The translations under genes were made by a program, and so were the position numbers. Positions 31,101 through 40,100 of a stretch of DNA of 64,000 nt are shown here, in pieces (the first letter of the stretch is position 1; each line of letters opens with the position of its first letter). A model generated the notes under the pieces. It searched no databases, had not been told where the DNA came from, and saw only the letters and a list, made by a program, of their open reading frames with translations. The stretch lies in contig JAQGDQ010000070.1 of the NCBI GenBank assembly GCA_030141605.1, positions 662,045-726,044 on the forward strand. The letters are read 5' to 3'. The DNA comes from Tubiluchus corallicola. Lineage: Eukaryota; Priapulida; Priapulimorpha; Priapulimorphida; Tubiluchidae.

Positions 31101-34100
31101 CAGGTAGAGCCTGCTGGCATCAAATGTGAAATCAGTGTATGTACTAGATTAAACCTTAGTGCTAACCACAGATATACAAAGTCTAAGTGAAAGTCTTCAT
31201 TAGTTTACTTTGTCACCATAGTCACAAGGAAATATATGGCAAGTGAAACTGCTGTGAAGTGATTTTCCTGGCAGTCAACTATCCATTTGTTAACCAGGTT
31301 CACCATTACTTGACAGCAGTTAGGAGGCACAGACTATGAACATTCAACTACTCTTTTCACCCTAACTCCAGATTTTGGATTTTTACTTAGTTGTTTAATC
31401 TGCTCAGTTCTTTATTGGATGGAAACTGAGCTCTTCCAGTCTTTTGACTTTTGAGTCTTTGCATGAGGGACCTTCATATGCAAGACAGTCATAATAAGTA
31501 CAATATGTGCCTTTTCTAGTTTCATACGATCTGATGCCCACCTTGTTGTAAACTCCAATGTGTAGTTATGTATTGAACGAAATCACAGTGTATTAATTGT
31601 AACGCCAAACTGTGTATTACATCTGTAAATCTGATTTAAGTTTCTAATTAAATGTCCGTGAGCTCAGGATTACTGGTACTCTATTTCTAGACTTAGTTAC
31701 ACCTGTTACATTGCTTATATCAAGATCTTATGTTGAAACGGTGCAGTGAGGTTTACCGCTATGATTTATGTATGACATCATTAGTTCATTAGATGTCAAA
31801 CTAGCCATTTATTCTGAAAGCGTTCCGTTGCAATGGATCAATTAAGTCGTTTTGTCGTTTGCAACTGACTCACTGATTTGAATCTGCGTCTGCAATTATT
31901 TATTGTTAGTCAAACTCTGCAAAGTGAATGTCGTGTGGGTAAAATGAGACAAAAACATACGATTTCGTCTTGAATGCTAGTAATTATGTGTACATTGAAA
32001 CTAAGCTTTTCCCAGAGCAGGCCATAGACAACAAATGAATAGGAATGTGGCTGATACATGACTGTGAAGTGTTCTTTAAATGAATTTGAACATTTTTGAA
32101 AGTAGACGCCCACTGTTTGCCAAGTCAGCATGAGCGAATTTGATACTAGTCCCTCGGAGACATCCAGTAAGAGCAATAATGTAAGGATAAGATTCAAGGT
32201 AAGCTGCAAAACTCATAGTTCATACCTTGTTCATATAAAAACTAATTATGCATTTTTCATTCTCTTCTTTCGAGCAACTAATAAGAGTCCTTTTTATACT
32301 CTGATAAGAGTGCACAATGTAGTGTAGCAGGAGTAGGCTACTGTATGTCTATATTATGACCAGAGAACACTATGTACTATAACAATAGTACAGTACTGTA
32401 TTATGTATATATGCGCTTGTCAGATCTTTGTGCCCTCCATGGATATGGATATATAGAGAGTACTATATGTATAGTATATGTATAGTATATTATTGCACTA
32501 TATGTATAGTAAGAGCACACTATATACTGTATATGATTCCTCAAATACTGTAACAACAGTAACTACAGGAGTACAGTTTACATTGTAACAAGACTTACTA
32601 AATTCCATAACATGCTTGCAGCATGTCCGGTGTGATAGGAGTCATTAAATACTGCAACAATAGTTCACCACGTACTGCGAAGAGAGTCACGAAATCCTGT
32701 GACAAGAGTTACTATGACAAGTCGCTTTTGCTGTGACAAAAATACACTTAGTACTATGGAACACAGAAGTAGGCTACATTTTACATTGTGACAAGTGTAC
32801 ACTCTACGCTGTGACAAAAAAACACTATATACGTATATGTAACACCAGAGCTAGAGTAAATTATGCTGCAATGACAGTGCACTATATGTTGTGGCTACAT
32901 TTATTATAACATTATGCGTGTATACTAATAAATGGATTTTCTTTTCCATTCAAATATAAACGACCTTGCAAGAATGTGCTGTTCTAATGGATTAATGGAC
33001 CTGGGCCTTCCTACGTGTTGCCCACAAATAATGCCTTCATTATAACTTCACTGTAAATAATTAAACACCTTAGATTAAATTGTTGTGGGGATGCCACAGG
33101 AATCGATACCATTTATGCTGTGTCTGGCTTCATTCACGTTAATTGTTGTTTGTTTGTACTAAGAGTCTATCACTCTTATTGTTTTTAAGAAACAGGGCAA
33201 TTACGTCTCTTTGTTTCCAATAGCATCGTTTGATCGTCTTGAAACAAAATGAAATTTGAGATTAGTTGTGAACAACATGTAGACTCATTAATAATAGAAG
33301 TACATGTCCTGATACTAAATGAAAAAGGGGATTGCGTTGCTCTTCCACTCGTGTTAAGCAAATTCAATGGTTTTCTTTGCCGGAATTGTTGTTTTTCTTG
33401 TTTGTTGAACTAGTTAAACAAGTTGTGCTAGTCCAAATTGAGATAGATTTAGTAAAAAAGTGAGTTTTGATATCCTGTTTTACTTAAATTCGGGCTAAAG
33501 TTTACAATTCACAATACACAAAAAATTAGTAGAGTGTAGTGGACTAGGATTAGGGTTAGGATTTAGGGTTAGGGTTGGGTTAGGGATAGGATTAGGGTTG
33601 GTTTATGGTTAAGATCAGGATAAGTTATTTAAATTATTTGGAAAATTGTAGACTCGTTCCTAAATTCGTTATGTACAGTATAAGCATTGAAGGCCACCTC
33701 TGTGCTTACCCGTCATCTGGTGTAACAAAAGAGCAGTGATACTCTACCAACAAAACTTGTGAAGTTTAGAATGTTGACCAACAAGTTATTTTGTAAATGA
33801 GCATCATGATCAAGCAACAGTAGCAATGACAGTGACAGCAATTTCAGTGACAACAACAACAGTAACAACAATAACAGCAACAACAACAACAACCACAACA
33901 ACAACAACAACAACAGCAGCAACAGAGCAACAAGAACAACAACAGAAGCATCATTAAATAATTTTAGAAGATTACATTATTCTCACAATTTTATGCTTTG
34001 TTTTGGTAGTCTCTCCATTATGCATTTTTTAGCCATTAAAAGTTTTTTGTAAGTTACCTATGGCTTTTTGTTTACTATTTGACAGATCTGTTCTTAACAA

Positions 34101-37100
34101 GGTTAACCTTTTGGAACTGTTCTGTTTTGAGTTTAAAATGTGTTTTGTCCCTCATAGATGGCAGCGAAATTACTAATATTGCAAGCTGATGACAAAATCT
34201 TATAAATGTTTAAATATGTATGTTACATGACTGGCAATTATGTGAATGTATTCGTTTTATTGATTTCTTTTTAGGAACATTTGTTTGACGTGAGTGATCT
34301 CCAGGCGGAGCCACATTTGATATCCCGCTGTGGAACACTGCATATTACACAAAGTTACAATGTGGCCAAACGTAAAATGACCATTACAATATCGTGTGCA
34401 CGAGATATCCCATCTAAAGATCGGGGTGGAGCCAGTCAAACACAGGTGAGCACCTGCACCAACTAGCATGGAGCACTCTTTTGGCAGGCTTATTTTATGA
34501 GAATTCTCTCTGTTGTCTAACGTTTTATTATAAAATGATTGTGAACTAGCAAATCAGCACCATCCAATCATTATTACTATATTTTGGTTGCTTCAAACTT
34601 GTACCCTGGTTTCTACATTATTAAGAAATGCAAACTGCAGCTGAAAATTTTGTATAAAACAAACAAGCTATATCTTCATTAATTTTGCAAACGTTTTGCT
34701 TCGAAAAATTTTACGGCTCAAAGAGTTGCATTTTGTGTCTCTTCAGGAGCAAACGGGCAGAATTTATGGTTAGCATAATATTTCTCTACTCCCATGTCAG
34801 TGTTTTTTGCAAATAATGTCTCACTGTTTCGACATTATATTAAAATAAAGTTCGAAAATTGTTTTAGAAGCGATTAATACACAAAATTTGCAATTTTATA
34901 ATACACTAATGAGTTTGGAAGTGAAGATTCATGACCATGGCTCATGTTATTCGAATTATACATATGACTGCAAATAGTGCCGTTACATGCAGTAAATACT
35001 TGTAATGCTTTTTAACGTGACTGCAAATAGTGCGGTTACATGCATTTTAACACGACTGGAAATAGTGCAGTTACATGCAGTAAATACTTGTAATGATTTT
35101 TTAACACGACTGCAAATAGTGCAGTTACATGCAGTGAATACTTGTAATGCTTTTTTAACACGACTGCAAATAGTGAGTTACATGCAGTAAATACTTGTAA
35201 TGATTTTTTAACAGAACTGCAAATAGTGCAGTTACATGCTGTGAATACTTGTAATGCTTTTTTAACGTGACTGCAAATAGTGCAGTTACATGCAGTTAAT
35301 ACTTGTAATGATTTTTTAACACGACTGCAAATAGTGCAGTTACATGCAGTAAATACTTGTAATGATTTTTTAACGTAACTGCAAATAGCGCGGTTACATG
35401 CAGTAAATACTTGTAATGATTTTTTAACTTGCCTCTAAATGGCAGACAAAAAATCACTTGTTCATCATTGCAACTCCAACTTTACCAATGCCCAGTTTGC
35501 ACCATGTTATTAGAAATTACAGTAGGACAGTGCTTGACATTTTACACAATTTTTTTGCAAAACAAATTAATTAGCGCAAAAAAGTTCAAGTTCAAGATTT
35601 GCATAAATAAAAATTATTCTGGTTGTATATTTCTAGATATTAGCTATTTGAAGATATTGACTGTTTTTGTTCAAGGGTTCAGATAATTTATTCATTTGAG
35701 AAAAATCTGAGGATACCCGTGAAAAATGCTTAATTTACTGTACAAAGCGGTATAAAACACTTAATAAATTTACTCAAAATGCACACAAAACGTAGAAAAG
35801 TTTTTGACAAAAATATGATCATTACAAGGCTTGAGAACCCCTCTTAAAAAGGATCTTTTGGCTGCTTTTACCTGCAAATACTTTTTGAGATAAAAATAGC
35901 AAATGTTGCATAAAAAGTGAAATTTCTCATGGCCAGCAAGTTAATTAGGCGCAACAATGAAACTTAGTGCAACAAACAGTAATTGCACTATTTGCGGTTG
36001 ATTGAGTAGTTATTTCATTGACTTTTCTCTTTTATTGCCATTTTTAGGTTAGAGTTCTGTTGTTACCTCAGAAGAAACAAAAGTTCAAGACGAAAATACG
36101 TCCCGGTGTCAATCCGATTTTCAACGAGACTTGTGTGTTCAACAAGGTGGATCAAGGTAAAAAGTGTGAGAAAGCGGCAATGTTGAGTAGATGCTGCTGC
36201 AGTGTCTGTTTGTGCATACGGCTTTACTGAGTATATTGTTCCAGCTGAATATCATCGTTAACGAGGCAGCTGAGCTTATTTTTGAATTATTCACAATGTT
36301 GGCATCTGCCTTTTGTAATCTAGTCCTGAATGTTTAACAATCTTATGCTATTAATAATGCATTGTGTCATTAATGCATTTGATGTTTATTGATCGTGCAA
36401 TATCAGTGCTCGTAAATATCTCACGTTTTTCTATTCAGTCATGATATAAATAAGGACATTAAAATAGCATAAAACATTTGAAAATACTTTTCATTAAATT
36501 TTGTCATTTGGCATATGGAAGTGTATCATTACTTTTGGCTTACTCGCTTGCGCAGTAACTCTATAGAGTAGTCTATTTCACCCTGATGCTGGTCTCGTTC
36601 TTGTTCTTGTTGTTCATGTAATAAGTTTTTAGCCAGTTTTTAATATTGTGAGGTCATAATAGAGCCAGTCCATATTCTAAGTTTTTGTGAAAAACTGGAT
36701 CCATGGCAACAGCAGACTGTGTCCTAATTGACATATCCTGGCAGTTGTTTAGGAAAAACACAAAGCAACTAGCCAAATGCTTGACATTCTTGACTAGTTC
36801 ATAATTCATAATGACATCTGTGCCTGCATAGCTGTCTGCCAGATATTTATTTGAACATTCTGTACAATATACTTTAGTACTTTTGTTTTCATTTAAGAAA
36901 AACATTTAAAGAATATAATAAAGTTGCTTGATGGCATGTTATAAAGTAGTAATGGGCTTGAATGTATTAATAAATTAGGATATTGTGTAATTACTTTATA
37001 CTGTTTATAATTTGTTAAGGTCATTCGGTTATATTTTGTTACAGAGGATGTAGGAGGAATGGGAGTGAGGTTCCGGTTGTACGGCTGCGAGCGGATGCGC

Positions 37101-40100
37101 CGTGAGAGAATGATCGGGGAAGCAATAATCAGTTTTGCAATGCTCAATTTAGACGAAGAAACCACTCACGTTCTACACTTGGAGCCACGGAGTAACCTCA
37201 GCGTAAGTTGCATTTGGTTGCGAAGCTGTAGCAACCTTGTCAGTTTTGAAAACAGAAGTTGTACGCTTGTGTTTTGTGATTACACTAATCGAATCTCGGT
37301 TTCTGTTTTTTCTTCACTATGTTCAAGAAGAACCGAGCTTAACTGCTCATCCAAGACATGTCCAACTTATATGTTTCAACTACAAAAACTTCTATTATGA
37401 TTTGATTGATGTAACAAGCTACCAGTCTGGCGCAAAGTATGGTGCAAAATTCTTAGGTTTAGATCCAGAAATATGTAATGATAATAATTTTTGTTATAAC
37501 TGAAGTATTAAAAGTTTTTCTATATTTCTTGGATGTTATTCAGTGATAAAGATCCTTTTTATCATTTATTTATGATTTAGGAAACTTGTGCCAGCTGTTT
37601 TGAGTTTGTTTGCATATGTATTAATTACAGATCATTACATTTTGATTTACGTGCTAATCTCACGTTGATCTTCTGCCAAAGACATTTTGCAGTAAAAATC
37701 ATGTTATTTGTTTTTTTGTCAGTAAATTGCTACTATTAATACTTTCATAAGTTTCAATTAGCAGAGTTTTCTTATACATGGCACACAACATGGAAAATTT
37801 GTCTGTAACAATTTAGCTGACACAGATTTTTTCTCATGCGTGTATATACACTTTTATTGCAAACATTCTTCTCAAACATGCTTATTTTTCTGTCTAGCAC
37901 AAACTCATCCTGTTCCTGTATGCGGGCTCGGTACAAAAATTTGCATGGAACGAAACTAGATCAGACCAATAAAAAGCATTTATGTCGTCTAGTAAATGTT
38001 CACTGGGATTACCCAAAACAAAAGTTGCCTTGTATGGGCAAATGTTGCCTGGGATAGTTTTGCATCAGGCAATTTAGTTTATTGCAGACATATTTTTACC
38101 TCATGCCACTAGTATTGCTCTGTTCTTCCAGCACGGTGATTCCAGCGCAGATGTTGGTAGTCTATCGCGGAGTGATAGCGCATCATCCACTCAATCCATG
38201 CAGCATGGTGGAGTACCGGAGCTCATGATCGGTTTGTCGTACAGTGGTACTACAGGGAGGCTCCAAGTAGACATCATCAAAGGCAGTCATTTTAGAAATA
38301 TGGCTATGAATAGAGCACCTGGTATGCTTATTGATTGCTGGACATTGTTTATAATAATGCTAAAAGCTATCTTTAATAATAATAAAAGCTTTCCAGCCAC
38401 ATAAAGAGAGTCAAGTTGTTTCTCGCATGCAAAGCATTTTTACAGCTTTACATAATGTCGTTTATTACTAGATAATATAACAAGGCCTCCTCTTTGAACA
38501 TTGGCTGCTCTTGACCGTGGTAACGCTTGCTAAGTGCTTCAGTCATTATCATGGTATGCCCATTTTTTATGCCACTTAACTTGCAACCATTTCAAAATAA
38601 ATTTAAAAGAGAATATGTTATTGCATGAGAAAGACTTCGTGGCCAGCAGTTCAAAAACGAAGCTTGGACCTGTTCATTTTATAAATTCACTTTCAAATAA
38701 CTACTATACTACTCAAGTGTTTATTTCTTAATTTCGTATTTAAATGCCTGTGTCTCTCCACTGGCCTCATGTTTCACATTCTCTATGAAGGCATTTTTCA
38801 ATGTATTATGCATTTCTAATGCATCTATAGAAGTGTCTTTCATATATTTCACGTACAGGTAAAATATCTTATAATGTATTAATGTGTATCCAAACTTGGG
38901 CCTATTTTTAGCTTCATTTATTTCACTTAATTGTGTAATAAATTAAAATGCCTCTCGTGGTTTGTGAGTATTAGAAGCATGTACACGTATTAAAATATTT
39001 TTCATGGCTTCATGTTTCTGATGCATGTGGCAGTGGCATAGCTAATAGGTGAAAGAGGGGAGTAACTGCTCTCCCGAGCACATTTTTCAGAATTGGTGCC
39101 TTTTCAACAATTCATAATTGCAGTGACATATGTTCGGTTTATCCTAAACCTGTCCACATTGTCTGGGTTAGCTTTGCTCTCCATTAAAGGAGAGTTGACT
39201 ACTGAGGTGGATTATTTTAAAATTATTGATTACTTTGCTAGATGAAAGCGACTGCGGTAGTTCCTTCATCATACATTTTTCGCAATGCTTCATTTTGTTT
39301 TCATTTTACATTTAAAATTAAAATAATATAATAACAAGCATGTTTTTATTACGTTTTGAGATTTATGAGTTTTGCGCAGAGCTTTTTATTGCGTTTTAGT
39401 AAATGCAAAATAACAAATATGTACTTCCTTTAAAACTGTATCTTCCTCTTGTTTTAATTATAAACACAAAATTAAAATGTATAATCAATCAATGTGTTAA
39501 AAATGTGTCATTGTCCCTTTTCGTGTGCTTTAGAACTGGCTATGCCCCTGACATCTGGTGGGTGTGTTTCCTGACTTCAAATTTTTAACTTGTGTTTATT
39601 AAGGTGTGCTTAACCTATCCGTGTATCCCGTATTTCTGATTAATATGTAAGTGTCCGATATCCATTCATATATGTGTGCTTTTAATGCTGCGTATGTTTT
39701 ACATATTCTATGAAATATTTTTCATTGCTTCATGTGTTCCTCATTGTTTCCTGTATTTCAGATACGTATGTGAAGGTTTCTCTCATGGCTTCCAACGGTA
39801 CAGAAATGTCTCGCAGTAAGACGTCAATACGAAGGGGGCAACCTAACCCGCTATACAAGGAAACATTCATGTTTCAGGTATTATTATGTTTAGTGGCCAA
39901 CTATCTTGCCAACTGGTCTGATATTGATGTCAACTTTGACATAGTTTCACTACAGTAAGAAAGATCATTTAGCTTTCATTAACAGCTGATCCCAGATAGA
40001 CAATTCTACGCCTGTTATAAAAACAATGAAAATTTTCTAAACACATTCACAGACCAATGCCTTTGTTAGTTCATTAAACATTATAGTCTTACTGTGGTTT

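Noticed and set aside
33713-33922. Poly-leucine protein
   Set aside because: It is a translation of the (CAA)n repeat.
34963-35427. CRISPR-like array
   Set aside because: The whole unit repeats without unique spacers and lies in an animal intron, so it is a minisatellite.
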